A stretch of DNA of 64,000 nucleotides from Kozakia baliensis (GTDB taxonomy: Bacteria > Pseudomonadota > Alphaproteobacteria > Acetobacterales > Acetobacteraceae): positions 38,456 to 102,455 of the forward strand of contig NZ_CP014676.1 in assembly GCF_001787335.1 (NCBI RefSeq). Reading direction: 5' to 3'. The notes under the pieces were generated by a model that saw only the letters and a list, made by a program, of their open reading frames with translations, searched no databases and was not told the DNA's origin. Each line of letters opens with the position of its first letter. Position 1 is the first letter of the stretch. The translations under genes were made by a program, and so were the position numbers. Positions 1 to 8,282 of the stretch are shown piece after piece.

Positions 1-1
1 A

Positions 2-781
2 CGACCGACCAGAGAGCAGGCCACGCGCCTGGAAAACGCTCTGGCGGCGCTCCACGAAGCCGCAACACCCAGCGGGCCCCTGCTCGGTGCCGCCCAGGCG
101 TTTCACCGCTGGATCGACGCGGGCGGCGATCGTTCGTCTATGCGCGGCGCGCTGGTTCGCTTTTGGCAGGAAAGCGGGGTGTTACAGTGTCCGCTGCCCC
201 TGGTTGCCGCGCGGGCGTTCGCTGGCGAAGCGCCTTGGAAACCAGACCGTTGGATACCGCTGTTCTTGTCTTGCCTCGCGGATGAGGCGGAAGTGATCGA
301 ACGTCGCACGATCGCACTCGAACAGGCATGGCGTGTGGCGCGAGCGCAGACCCGGGGGCAGCGCCGCACCTCACGTGCGCGCACTGCCCTCGATCTGATC
401 GCCGCCTTTCCCGTGATCTCGGCGTCCCGTTTGTCGGCGTTACTCAGCGTGTCGTTGAAAGCGGCTTACCTGTATCTGGAGCGTTTTCTGGCCGATGGGT
501 TGGTGGTGGAGGTCACGCACCGGTCGGCGCGACGCTTATTCGCTTTGACAGGGCTCGAACCTCTACGAGAGGCCGTGACACCGCCGCGACGGCCCTTGCC
601 GGGACGCAAGCGTGGGCGCCCACGGTGCGAAGCCGTGGAAGCCGGCGCGTTCTCCGTGGTCGATCTGGCGCCCCCTTCGGATCCGTCGCCTTCACTAGAA
701 CCGATCGATTACGCCGCATTGGAGGAAGCACTTGCCGCCGCCGACGCCGCGATCGCCCGGTTTCGTAAAGTGATCGAATGA
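2..781 (+). CDS. DUF1612/HTH plasmid protein (RHE_PE00001-like), 5' end outside window
   Basis: The frame is open from the left edge, so the start is outside the window; 259 residues are visible. The second half carries a helix-turn-helix-like stretch (LDLIAAFPVISASRLSALL, about visible residues 128-146), then VVEVTHRSARRLFAL and a basic, proline-rich linker. I recognise this layout from the DUF1612/HTH_13 proteins of alphaproteobacterial plasmids (RHE_PE00001 family). DNA binding is likely, but the biological role of the family is not known to me. No partner gene is visible upstream, and about 150 bp without a gene follow before the convergent Fic gene. Confidence 0.7.
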   Translation, partial: RPTREQATRLENALAALHEAATPSGPLLGAAQAFHRWIDAGGDRSSMRGALVRFWQESGVLQCPLPLVAARAFAGEAPWKPDRWIPLFLSCLADEAEVIERRTIALEQAWRVARAQTRGQRRTSRARTALDLIAAFPVISASRLSALLSVSLKAAYLYLERFLADGLVVEVTHRSARRLFALTGLEPLREAVTPPRRPLPGRKRGRPRCEAVEAGAFSVVDLAPPSDPSPSLEPIDYAALEEALAAADAAIARFRKVIE

Positions 782-931
782 CCGATGCGAGACGAATCCT
801 GCGCGGCGAGGCGGCAAAATTAGTTTGAAATATGCGGGGCTTGGAGACGTCATACTTGCCGACGTTCGGATAACAGGTGGATTCCAGGAATAAGCGCGTG
901 TTCTGTGGCATTGGTGTCATGATCACGATGT

Positions 932-1942
932 TCAGTTCATTCCCGGTGAGGAGGTCGGACGCTTTGGCGTGGGGATTGCATCGCCGGAACTCGTCACGAC
1001 GTTGGCGGCCGTGCTCGTCGCGCCGAGACTGGCCGCGACTTTTCGGTCTCGATCAAGGTCGATACCTCTCACGGCGCCTCGTCCGATGGCATGGATTGCG
1101 TCACGCGCTGATCCGTCCCGTCCTGGAAGCACATCGACGCGTTCGATTCCGGACGCCTTTGCCTCATCCAAGATACGCAGGATACTGCCGCGGCCGCTTC
1201 CTTCGATAACCGCCAACTCATCACGCATGTCACGCAGCGCCCGCGTCGTGATGGTAGAACCTTTGCCGCGTTGAATCGCGGCTTGTGTTTCGGCAATCCG
1301 GTCGCGTATCTCCGCGACAGCCGTGTCCCGGAGATCCCGCACCTCGCTCACGGCCTGCGTGACACTGACGCTCCGTTGTGGCGCGAGCATGAGAGCGATG
1401 GCATGCGTCAAAAGACGCTCATCATTGCTGAGAGCCGCTTTGCTGCCACGGTCCCAAGGGCCAGCCTGAAGCCGCGTCAGGTCGAGCACGTGGCCAGCTT
1501 GTTCGGCGAGATGCTCGAGATGGAACTTCATGACGCGTCCGTTTCCTTCCCGAAAGGGATGGACGTAATTCAAGTCGGCAATATGCTCGGCCGCTCCACG
1601 CGCGAAGCGATCGGCAGACATATCCTTCAGATCGTTCTGCCACCGCAGTTTTTGGAAACGCGAAGCCAGTGCTTCGGCGATCTGATCCTTATGGAGGAAG
1701 GGCGCGCCTTCTTTCATCATGTTGACGGTCCGGTATTGCCCAGCCCAATCGTAGACGTCTTGGAAAAGATGATGATGCAGCGACTGAATGCCTTGCGCGC
1801 TGAGGGGGAAAGTCGGGAGGTCGAGAGCGCGGCGGACCGTGCGCATCCATTCGTAATTCTGGAGGAGGGCTTGAGATCGATGGCCGCGCTTATTGATGAG
1901 CACGTCACTATCGGGATAGGTGTATGGATCGTGACCCGCCAT
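932..1942 (-). CDS. fic: Fic-domain protein, candidate T4SS-translocated toxin/AMPylase
   Basis: 336 aa. The Fic core occupies about residues 10-190, with the active-site loop HPFREGNGRVMK at residues 128-139. The canonical motif is HxFx(D/E)GNGRxxR, so the last arginine is lysine here. Family members transfer AMP (or related groups) to target hydroxyls, using the motif histidine as base. The remaining ~140 residues are a helical, charged extension with no domain I recognise, ending in KRPTSSPGMN. That tail resembles the C-termini of the relaxase (49566-52760) and of the 441-aa tra protein (8283-9608). The gene starts one base inside the stop of the upstream small gene, so the two are translationally coupled as a toxin-antitoxin or effector-chaperone pair would be. 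Fic assignment is firm; translocation is inference. Confidence 0.85.
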   Translation of the reverse strand: MAGHDPYTYPDSDVLINKRGHRSQALLQNYEWMRTVRRALDLPTFPLSAQGIQSLHHHLFQDVYDWAGQYRTVNMMKEGAPFLHKDQIAEALASRFQKLRWQNDLKDMSADRFARGAAEHIADLNYVHPFREGNGRVMKFHLEHLAEQAGHVLDLTRLQAGPWDRGSKAALSNDERLLTHAIALMLAPQRSVSVTQAVSEVRDLRDTAVAEIRDRIAETQAAIQRGKGSTITTRALRDMRDELAVIEGSGRGSILRILDEAKASGIERVDVLPGRDGSARDAIHAIGRGAVRGIDLDRDRKVAASLGATSTAANVVTSSGDAIPTPKRPTSSPGMN

Positions 1943-2235
1943 CAGGAGTTGTCCTCCGCATTTGCCGTATCCTGCATTAATTCGCGGTCGTGACTGTCGA
2001 GATAGAGATCTAGGATATCAACGGGCACACGCGCCTCGATCAACAGAGCGATTAATGCGAATGTTTCGCCTGCGGCGGCCACGTGCTCGGAACCATTGAT
2101 GCCAGCGATCTTATGGTACTGACCGCGTAAGCGCGCCGCTTGGGCGTCACATACCGGAATATACGATTCCGCCTTCAATCGCTCCTGATATTTTTTTAGG
2201 CGTGGGTACTCGTCGAACCTACCCATGACGTGCAT
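1942..2235 (-). CDS. Small protein coupled to Fic, candidate antitoxin
   Basis: 97 aa, charged, with no recognised domain. It precedes fic, and its stop codon shares one base with the fic start. Class I Fic toxins are inhibited by a small partner carrying (S/T)xxxE(G/N). The closest match here is TANAED near the C-terminus, which fails at the last position, so canonical inhibition cannot be claimed. The start could be ATG 2235 or ATG 2226 (MGRFDEY); the purine-rich GAAAGGA sits very close to the first and at a more usual distance from the second. Its role as antitoxin rests on gene order only. Confidence 0.6.
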   Translation of the reverse strand: MHVMGRFDEYPRLKKYQERLKAESYIPVCDAQAARLRGQYHKIAGINGSEHVAAAGETFALIALLIEARVPVDILDLYLDSHDRELMQDTANAEDNS

Positions 2236-2516
2236 TGTCCTTTCTCCGCCGCCTTCGAACTCTTCATTTGACGTTCATGCGAGAGGGGGCGGAGGACCGC
2301 TCCAAGTCGCTGTATCAGTTCACTGCTTCAAGCTCATATGTCAGAGCGTCGTCGAACTCTTGCCGCCGGACAGACAGAAATCCAACGGACGCTACTGCAC
2401 GCGAAGGATAATGCGCGGATGAACGTAACAAAGTTTCTCACGCTATCGGTAGTTTTACTTCGACCTACGCGAATTCTTGAATAAGAAAACGCGCTGTTGC
2501 ACAGCGATGCAACGCT

Positions 2517-2789
2517 TCACATGCCGAGTGCCCGCTTATAGATGTCGAGCAGCGTCTCGGCTTCCTCGACCTGGGCGGGCTCGAGCCTTCGCAACTTCAA
2601 AATGGCTTTGATCGTTCTTACATCGAATCCTGCCCCTTTCGCTTCGGAAAAGATCTCTTTGATGTCGCCAGCGATGGCTTTTCGTTCTTCCTCAAGCCGC
2701 TCGACACGCTCGATGATGCTGCGGAGACGATCAGCCGCGATACCACCGACCGTTTCTCCTTCCTGGGGCCGCGTCAAAACATCCGACAT
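2517..2789 (-). CDS. DUF2312 (GapR-like) nucleoid-associated protein
   Basis: 90 aa. The central coiled coil (RLRSIIERVERLEEERKAI) followed by DIKEIFSEAKGAGFDVRTIK and KLRR is the standard DUF2312 pattern. The family includes Caulobacter GapR, which binds overtwisted AT-rich DNA ahead of replication and transcription. Plasmid copies are common in alphaproteobacteria. The ATG at 2789 is preceded by AAGGAATTC and, 38 nt upstream, by the backbone motif GTCGCATGATA. It is monocistronic here and about 280 bp downstream of the Fic operon promoter region. Confidence 0.85.
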   Translation of the reverse strand: MSDVLTRPQEGETVGGIAADRLRSIIERVERLEEERKAIAGDIKEIFSEAKGAGFDVRTIKAILKLRRLEPAQVEEAETLLDIYKRALGM

Positions 2790-2827
2790 GGTGAATTCCT
2801 TCTCATGGTTCGGATACCGTGCCGACG

Positions 2828-2838
2828 TATCATGCGAC
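2828..2838 (-). promoter_or_regulatory. Backbone motif copy 1 (GTCGCATGATA)
   Basis: 38 nt before the GapR-like gene start, preceded on the same strand by CTTTTCCTTTTGC. Confidence 0.6.
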
Positions 2839-2960
2839 GCAAAAGGAAAAGATTCGGGCGCTTATGACGGATACAGAACGGGAGAAGATCAACAGGCTCA
2901 GAAGGCAAGTTTAAGCCTCACGTTGTTGTGAATCTTCATTAGCATTTATTCATTGATCCA

Positions 2961-2971
2961 GTCGCATGATG
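2961..2971 (+). promoter_or_regulatory. Backbone motif copy 2 (GTCGCATGATG)
   Basis: Exact core, rightward, 120 bp from copy 1 and divergent to it. The gene it would serve is unclear: an ATG at 3026 opens only 58 codons, and the better frame starts at 3097. Confidence 0.5.
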
Positions 2972-3096
2972 ACGGCGAGATACAGTTCGTAGCGTTCCGC
3001 AAATTCGGAAAACAAAACCCTGCACATGACATATCTGCGGACGCAGAACACGGAGGTTTCACCCGCGCTGCGGGGTGCTTTGGAGGGGTATACGCT

Positions 3097-3453
3097 ATGT
3101 TTTCATTGTGTGTCGCATTTGCCGCCGTGGATCGTGTCATTTTGCCTTGGACAGGAAACGAAACGGTCGGGCCATCCGCACGAGCGCTCAAGAATTGTGT
3201 AAGGCGCTCATTTTACGGACCGTCCTATGATAGTGCCCTTACGCTTGACGGTCACTGCCCTTATCGTGACTGGTCCCATGCCCTCGATGTTCTGGCAACC
3301 AAATCCAAAACCGGTTCCCGAAGGGAGAAAATGATCGTCGCTGCGTTTTTGCAAGACGTCAAAGACTACCTACCGGCCGAGATCGATGGTGATTTGCCCT
3401 CGAACTGGTCCTATATTTCCGCACGAACAAGAAAAATGCGTACCGTCGCATGA
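3097..3453 (+). CDS. Unrecognised small protein, uncertain
   Basis: 118 aa if translated from ATG 3097, which follows TTGGAGGGG at about 14 nt. It has a short hydrophobic start and then a mostly soluble sequence. The frame also runs upstream to 2953, and a different 58-codon frame starts at 3026 nearer to the regulatory motif at 2961. I do not recognise any family. The ORF overlaps the motif that precedes the DsbC-like gene. It may be a real small gene, a frameshifted one, or spurious. Confidence 0.3.
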   Translation: MFSLCVAFAAVDRVILPWTGNETVGPSARALKNCVRRSFYGPSYDSALTLDGHCPYRDWSHALDVLATKSKTGSRREKMIVAAFLQDVKDYLPAEIDGDLPSNWSYISARTRKMRTVA

Positions 3454-3455
3454 TG
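3445..3455 (+). promoter_or_regulatory. Backbone motif copy 3 (GTCGCATGATG)
   Basis: 39 nt before the GTG start of the DsbC-like gene at 3495. Confidence 0.65.
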
Positions 3456-3494
3456 CTCCGGTAGCGGTGGTTCCCGACAAGGGAGGGAATCATC

Positions 3495-4493
3495 GTGCGT
3501 CTTGTTTTTCCGCTAACCTTAATGGCTTGGCTCGTCACCCCTGCGCTCGCTCAGCAATGTGCTGTGCAACCGACCGGTCTCGGCAAACCCGTCCCGATGG
3601 AGGCCGATACTCTTCCTGCGGGATCTCATGATGCCCTAAAGCGGGTCGTTGCGTCGGGTGCACAAATTCTTCAGGTCGCGCCTGTTCATGGTTATGAGTC
3701 GGGTGTGGCCCATACCGGACAGCAACTTTTCGTCTACTACACCCCCAGTGATCATGCAGCGTTGCTCGGCGGAACCATCATCCCGGTGCCCTACGACACG
3801 TTGCACAGGTTGGCGGGTGATCGCGTCCATGATCTGGCGCCCTATCGCGGCATACGAGGGATGTTCGTGCAAAACGGCACCCGCTTTCAGGTCATCTACG
3901 ACACACCCGATCACCAGGCGGCCATTGCCGGTTCGCTTTGGGATGCTGACGGCAAGGACGTGACCCGGTCCCAGATCAAGTCCGTGCCCGGCGCGGTGCC
4001 GACGATCGCGATCGACACGCCGGAGACGCGCGAAGCGACGAAAGTCGCTCTTTCGTCGCTGCATGGCGGCGCGATCGGACAGACCGGAGCACCGGAAGCC
4101 ACGATGCTGATCGATCCTCAGTGCGTGTATTCCATTAAGTCGATCCACGCGCTGATGCCCGCCGTCCAGGCCGGCCGTCTTCGTTTAAAAATCGTCCCTC
4201 TCTCGTTGCTGGATTATGAGGATCGCGGGGAAAGCACCCAATATGCCAAGTCCATGCTGTCATTTCCCGAAAGCGAAATGGCGAGCGCTTGGATAAACAA
4301 CCGCCTCAACATCCGTGTCGACCGCCCGAGCGACGATGCTACAGTCCAGCTCGCCCAGAATAGTAACCTCGCACGACAAATTGGGCTCAAGGGCACGCCC
4401 ACCTTTCTATGGACGACGGCGCGCGGCACAGTCGGTCGCTATGAGGGAAATCCGCAAGATATCGACGGGTTCATCCGGAGCCTCACGCAATGA
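3495..4493 (+). CDS. Exported DsbC/DsbG-like thioredoxin-fold protein with CxxS active site
   Basis: 332 aa. GTG start preceded by GGGAGGG. An N-terminal signal peptide (LTLMAWLVTPALA) is followed by a long variable region and a C-terminal thioredoxin-fold domain (about 195-330) with LIDPQCVYS and KGTPTFLW. The cis-proline loop (GTPTF) and DPxC position match DsbC/DsbG and the TrbB-type disulfide proteins of conjugation systems. The usual CPYC is CVYS here (Cys210, Ser213), so there is no resolving cysteine. It overlaps the next gene by 4 bp (ATGA). Likely role: folding of exported T4SS parts in the periplasm; a chaperone or monothiol function is more likely than a full oxidase. Confidence 0.75.
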   Translation: MRLVFPLTLMAWLVTPALAQQCAVQPTGLGKPVPMEADTLPAGSHDALKRVVASGAQILQVAPVHGYESGVAHTGQQLFVYYTPSDHAALLGGTIIPVPYDTLHRLAGDRVHDLAPYRGIRGMFVQNGTRFQVIYDTPDHQAAIAGSLWDADGKDVTRSQIKSVPGAVPTIAIDTPETREATKVALSSLHGGAIGQTGAPEATMLIDPQCVYSIKSIHALMPAVQAGRLRLKIVPLSLLDYEDRGESTQYAKSMLSFPESEMASAWINNRLNIRVDRPSDDATVQLAQNSNLARQIGLKGTPTFLWTTARGTVGRYEGNPQDIDGFIRSLTQ

Positions 4494-5035
4494 GCGACCG
4501 GCAGCCCAGCGACAAAAATGACAAAGGTGGTTTGATCGCTCGCGCGGCGCATGCCATGAGAAAAGTTACAGGAACGCCCGCCGATGCCGTCGGTTGGCGC
4601 TCGTTGGCGAGCGGGTTTAACTTTATCGAGGCTCTCTGGAACCTGTTTCGAGACCGGCATCGCACTGGCGACGCGGCGATCGTGTCCTTTGAACCGCTCC
4701 GCGCCGATCTTCGCTCCAAGGCCCGGTTCATTGGGTTGGACGAACAGGCGTTCATCGCACTGGTGCGACGACGGCAGCGCGAAACCTATATGACAGCTGT
4801 CTCAGCCGCTGCGTTAGATCTTGTGCTTTTCGTGCTCTGGTCGATCGAGATGATTTTCGGGCATTGGACGGGAAGCCGCGTGCTCGCAGCCTTCGAGTTC
4901 GTGCCATTTCTAGTCATGTTGGGGTATATCTCGCTGCATAACTGCTCGCTGAACTGGCAGTTGCGCACACGCCGCGTTGCGTCGCTGCGGCAATTTCTTC
5001 ACGAGAGCGATTCTCTCTTTCCCCGCAAGCCATAA
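4490..5035 (+). CDS. Membrane protein of the transfer region, unknown function
   Basis: 181 aa, co-translated with the DsbC-like gene (4-bp overlap). The N-terminal ~100 residues are soluble and basic. Two adjacent membrane segments follow at about 105-125 (AALDLVLFVLWSIEMIFG) and 135-155 (AFEFVPFLVMLGYISLH), then a short basic cytoplasmic tail. I do not recognise a family. Position between a DsbC-like protein and the leftward tra operon suggests a T4SS accessory protein. Confidence 0.65.
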   Translation: MSDRQPSDKNDKGGLIARAAHAMRKVTGTPADAVGWRSLASGFNFIEALWNLFRDRHRTGDAAIVSFEPLRADLRSKARFIGLDEQAFIALVRRRQRETYMTAVSAAALDLVLFVLWSIEMIFGHWTGSRVLAAFEFVPFLVMLGYISLHNCSLNWQLRTRRVASLRQFLHESDSLFPRKP

Positions 5036-5058
5036 AAAAGAGGGCCACGCGGCCCTCT
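5034..5058 (-). terminator. Rho-independent terminator of the lipoprotein gene
   Basis: Read leftward, AGAGGGCC-gcgt-GGCCCTCT is an 8-bp perfect stem followed by TTTTTT. It sits 15 bp after the stop of the leftward lipoprotein gene and just after the rightward gene, so it may stop both. Confidence 0.85.
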
Positions 5059-5073
5059 CCGGCGAACGAAACG

Positions 5074-5382
5074 TTAGAACGTGCCGGGCGGCGCGTTGCG
5101 ATCTCCTCCCTGTGCCCCGGTCGCCCATTTGGCGTGCTCATAATCCTCGCGTCCAGTGTCGTTCCGCGGATCGGACGGCTTTACGATCGTTCCATTCCGA
5201 TCGAAGACCGGAGGTGCCCACGTGGCCCTCTCGGACGCATAGGCGCTGTTCGGATCGTAATGGGCATTGCGCATTTTGGGGGGCTTGGGGCCGTGCAGAT
5301 GGGCGGTCGATTGCACGTTGCCGCTGTCACAAGCCGCAAGCGAGAGCAGCAGGGCGAGCGGAAAAAAAGAAAAGGCCTTCAT
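5074..5382 (-). CDS. Small outer-membrane lipoprotein, unknown function
   Basis: 102 aa from ATG 5382, chosen over ATG 5394 because GGAG sits 7-8 nt upstream and because the backbone motif then lies 37 nt before it, the usual spacing. Signal peptide with lipobox LAAC (Cys at about residue 18). The mature part is short, proline/asparagine-rich and without a recognised domain. It lies directly downstream of the tra operon but has its own upstream motif and its own terminator. Small lipoproteins in T4SS operons often resemble VirB7 or DotD in position; no sequence evidence supports either identity here. Confidence 0.75.
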   Translation of the reverse strand: MKAFSFFPLALLLSLAACDSGNVQSTAHLHGPKPPKMRNAHYDPNSAYASERATWAPPVFDRNGTIVKPSDPRNDTGREDYEHAKWATGAQGGDRNAPPGTF

Positions 5383-5419
5383 CGTTATCTCCATCGTGAT
5401 GGAAACAACTTTGAAGGCC

Positions 5420-5430
5420 CATGATGCGAC
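5420..5430 (-). promoter_or_regulatory. Backbone motif copy 4 (variant GTCGCATCATG)
   Basis: 37 nt before the lipoprotein start at 5382; overlaps the region just after the stop of the next upstream gene. Confidence 0.55.
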
Positions 5431-5433
5431 CGA

Positions 5434-5805
5434 CTACTGGCGATTTTCGTAATCGCGCCTGCGCTTTGCCGCGGCTTCGAGATAGAGGGCTGCCGAGCGC
5501 TCACGATCACGGTAGAGCTTTGCCGATCGCTCGCGCTCTGCCGCTAACTCTGCTTCGAGTTGCGCCGTGCGCTCCTTCTCAGCCGCGAGCTGCGCCTTCA
5601 CTTCGTCCAGCTTGGCATCGAGACGACCAATGAGATCAGTAGCTTTCAGTGCTGCGACCTTGAGAGCCTGATGGCCATCATCGTCCGGTGGACCATTGAA
5701 CATGCGGTGGATGATCTGGCGTTGACGCGCCATGAACGTATCCTGCTCGACTGACGCCCGGCCAAGCATGTAGCCAGCCCAGCCACCCATACCGTCATCG
5801 GACAT
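5434..5805 (-). CDS. Coiled-coil protein at end of tra operon
   Basis: 123 aa starting at ATG 5805 (GGGAGGTGATT directly upstream). After a glycine-rich start, residues about 45-115 form an uninterrupted charged heptad-like coiled coil (KLDEVKAQLAAEKERTAQLE). No family recognised. It lies 15 bp downstream of the DotA/TraY-like gene and belongs to the same leftward operon. A structural or scaffold role is plausible but not shown. Confidence 0.65.
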   Translation of the reverse strand: MSDDGMGGWAGYMLGRASVEQDTFMARQRQIIHRMFNGPPDDDGHQALKVAALKATDLIGRLDAKLDEVKAQLAAEKERTAQLEAELAAERERSAKLYRDRERSAALYLEAAAKRRRDYENRQ

Positions 5806-5820
5806 AATCACCTCCCGACG

Positions 5821-8265
5821 TTAAGTCGTCTTCTTTGAAGTCGTATCATGTTTCTTTATAAGATTTCCAGCAATTGCCGCACCTCCGCCCCCAGGTGGGT
5901 TCGGAGGACCTCCACCATCGCCTGCACCGCCGCCGCCCGGCGGGGAGGCCGGTCCTCCTCCCTGATTCGGTGCCTGGAGCGTCGTCTGGAGCGTGCGCAG
6001 GGCGCCCGCCATGCCGACAACCGCCGCATCACGACTGAAAGCATCGACGTCGACACGCGCCGCGCCGCCGAAACCGATCATCTGCGGCACGCGGTCGGGG
6101 ACGATCGCGATCAAGCGAAAGCACATCAAAGCGAGCGTCAGATGGATCAGTACGAACAGGCATACCAGCACCCACACGCCGATGAAGTTCGTGACGAGCC
6201 AGTTGTGAGCGAGCACGAAGCCGGCCGCCACCCCGAACGTCTGATGGATGAGCCAACTGATGGCGTCGAACACGAAATATCCCAGGAATAGCCCGAACAG
6301 CATGAGCGTCGGCCGAAACAGAACATTGAACAGCAGCGCGTAGCCCTGCTTCGCGTTCCCGTGCAGCCCTTCACCGTTAAGGGTCATATGCGCGAGCATC
6401 CACAGGGGCGCTGCGATGACGGCTTCGCAGACGAGCATTAGCCATCCTGCAATGCCGGCGACCCACATGATGAAGGGCACCATGGGTAGCACAAAAGCAA
6501 TCATCAGTCCCGGCGTCAGCAGGGCGGCGCAGCCGAGCATGACGGGCGTGGCAAAGAATTGCATCGCGGCATGGCCCACGCCCGCCCCGATCACGCCTTC
6601 GGGTTGCCCCGACAACACGGAAAGTATGGCCGTGCCGATCGCGCCCGGGGTCGACGAGACGATCGATGCCGTTCCCATCGTCAACACAGCGGTTGTGATC
6701 ATATAGTTGCCCAACCCCATCAGATTACCAAAGGGGTCGGTCCAGTAGCCGTCGGTGCCGGAGGGTTCGAGAAAACCAACGACGGTTTGCAACACTGAAT
6801 CGCTGAGGTGGAGGGAGCGGAAAAGCTGCGATAGCACGCTGGCGCCATCCCCGCCCGGCATCGCTCCGGCGTACAAATCGCTATAACCGCCCGGCGTGTC
6901 CATGCCATCCGTCGTCGCCACCTCTGCTTTGATATTGGCGAGGAAAGTGTGGCTCGACTGCACGAACGGCGCGATGTCGGAGGTCAATGCCGGACCAAGG
7001 CCGGAATAGCTGGGTGTCATGACGTTTGGCGTTGCCGTCATCAGCGAAAGGGTTTGACCGTTGAGGCGCGCAAATTCGAGATAATAGGCCCCGGCGCCCG
7101 ACCAGCCCAGCGAATCAAGGCGGTTGGCCGTGTTCGTCGCGTCGTCGCTCTGACCTAGTCCCCAGCTGTTCAAGGTCTGCGACCGGTCCGCGAGAGTTTT
7201 CTGCAGGGCGGCTTTGATTTGAGCGGCTTCCCGCGACAGACGGGACGTGTAGTCGTTCGTCGCGGCGATCACCACACCGAGCAGCGGCGCAAGGTCCTGC
7301 GTCTTCTTACTCGCCCAGAAGCGCTGCGCGATTCCCTCGACGGCAGGCCGTATATCGGACACCAGGACCGCATCGAGCGTGCTCTGCTGCATGGAAGCCT
7401 GGTCCACCGACACGCCCAAGAAGTTCGTTTGGCCTTGGCTGGGAGAACTCAGCGAAATCGCACCGCAGGTGGGAATTCCGTCTCCAAAGGCCATGTTGTA
7501 GGCATAGGAGACGATATTCGAGCTGCTATCGCCCGTGGCGCTCTGGATGATCCGACCCGTCGGAGCCGGAATCATGTTGGCGTTATTCGATGCCACATTG
7601 ATCAATGCGCGGCAGAACTCATCTTCCACGAGGTTCGTGACGATCCCCTTGGTGCCGGGCACAATCGGCGTGGCGATCACCTTGCCATCCGGACCGATCG
7701 CTTCGATCGCATAGTGATAGATGGTTTTCGCCATGCCGATACCCCACAACGATCCTTGCACCACCAGCGCTTGCGCGCCGTTGAAGCCGGTCGCGATCGG
7801 GAACATCAAAATAGAGGCGACGCCGAGTTTGATAAAAGCGATGTGGGACTGATTATTGCCGAGCAGGGCTCCGGTCTCGGCGGCCCTGTGCGAGGTGACG
7901 AACCAGGAATAAGTGACCCACGCCATGGCGATGGCCATGACAAAGCCGCTCAGCCATCCGAGCATCGTGCCGATGACGGAATTCTCGTTGCCGATCGTCT
8001 GGCCATTCGTGCTTGAAGTGGAACTGGACAACACAGGGAAGACAGAGCGGATCGTATCGGCTGCCCAATCGTCTTGCGGATCGAGCAGAGACCACGTGAC
8101 GCTGTAGCTGTTTGACGAACCGGACGCGGTCGACGAGGCGGCTGTTGCCGTTGCGCCGCCTGCCACACCACCCGGCGCGGCCGATGCCGGGTGCGCAAAT
8201 CCGCCGAGTGATCCGACCAGAGCCAGCATTGCCCCCAGCCGGAAGAGTTTCACCAAGTTTTTCAT
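5821..8265 (-). CDS. traY: DotA/TraY-family conjugal transfer inner-membrane protein
   Basis: 814 aa. An N-terminal signal/anchor (residues 1-30), a membrane segment at about 103-126 (FVMAIAMAWVTYSWFV), a large polar periplasmic region (~190-540), and a cluster of membrane segments at about 555-720 including GIAGWLMLVCEAVIAAPLWML and NVLFRPTLMLFGLFLGYFVF. This topology and the ...EAVIAAPLWMLAHM... segment are typical of DotA (Legionella Dot/Icm) and TraY (IncI plasmids), inner-membrane parts of type IVB secretion systems. The C-terminal ~80 residues are Gly/Pro-rich. It follows the 441-aa gene after 17 bp in the same operon. Confidence 0.85.
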   Translation of the reverse strand: MKNLVKLFRLGAMLALVGSLGGFAHPASAAPGGVAGGATATAASSTASGSSNSYSVTWSLLDPQDDWAADTIRSVFPVLSSSTSSTNGQTIGNENSVIGTMLGWLSGFVMAIAMAWVTYSWFVTSHRAAETGALLGNNQSHIAFIKLGVASILMFPIATGFNGAQALVVQGSLWGIGMAKTIYHYAIEAIGPDGKVIATPIVPGTKGIVTNLVEDEFCRALINVASNNANMIPAPTGRIIQSATGDSSSNIVSYAYNMAFGDGIPTCGAISLSSPSQGQTNFLGVSVDQASMQQSTLDAVLVSDIRPAVEGIAQRFWASKKTQDLAPLLGVVIAATNDYTSRLSREAAQIKAALQKTLADRSQTLNSWGLGQSDDATNTANRLDSLGWSGAGAYYLEFARLNGQTLSLMTATPNVMTPSYSGLGPALTSDIAPFVQSSHTFLANIKAEVATTDGMDTPGGYSDLYAGAMPGGDGASVLSQLFRSLHLSDSVLQTVVGFLEPSGTDGYWTDPFGNLMGLGNYMITTAVLTMGTASIVSSTPGAIGTAILSVLSGQPEGVIGAGVGHAAMQFFATPVMLGCAALLTPGLMIAFVLPMVPFIMWVAGIAGWLMLVCEAVIAAPLWMLAHMTLNGEGLHGNAKQGYALLFNVLFRPTLMLFGLFLGYFVFDAISWLIHQTFGVAAGFVLAHNWLVTNFIGVWVLVCLFVLIHLTLALMCFRLIAIVPDRVPQMIGFGGAARVDVDAFSRDAAVVGMAGALRTLQTTLQAPNQGGGPASPPGGGGAGDGGGPPNPPGGGGAAIAGNLIKKHDTTSKKTT

Positions 8266-8282
8266 GAGGAAATTCCGCTTTC

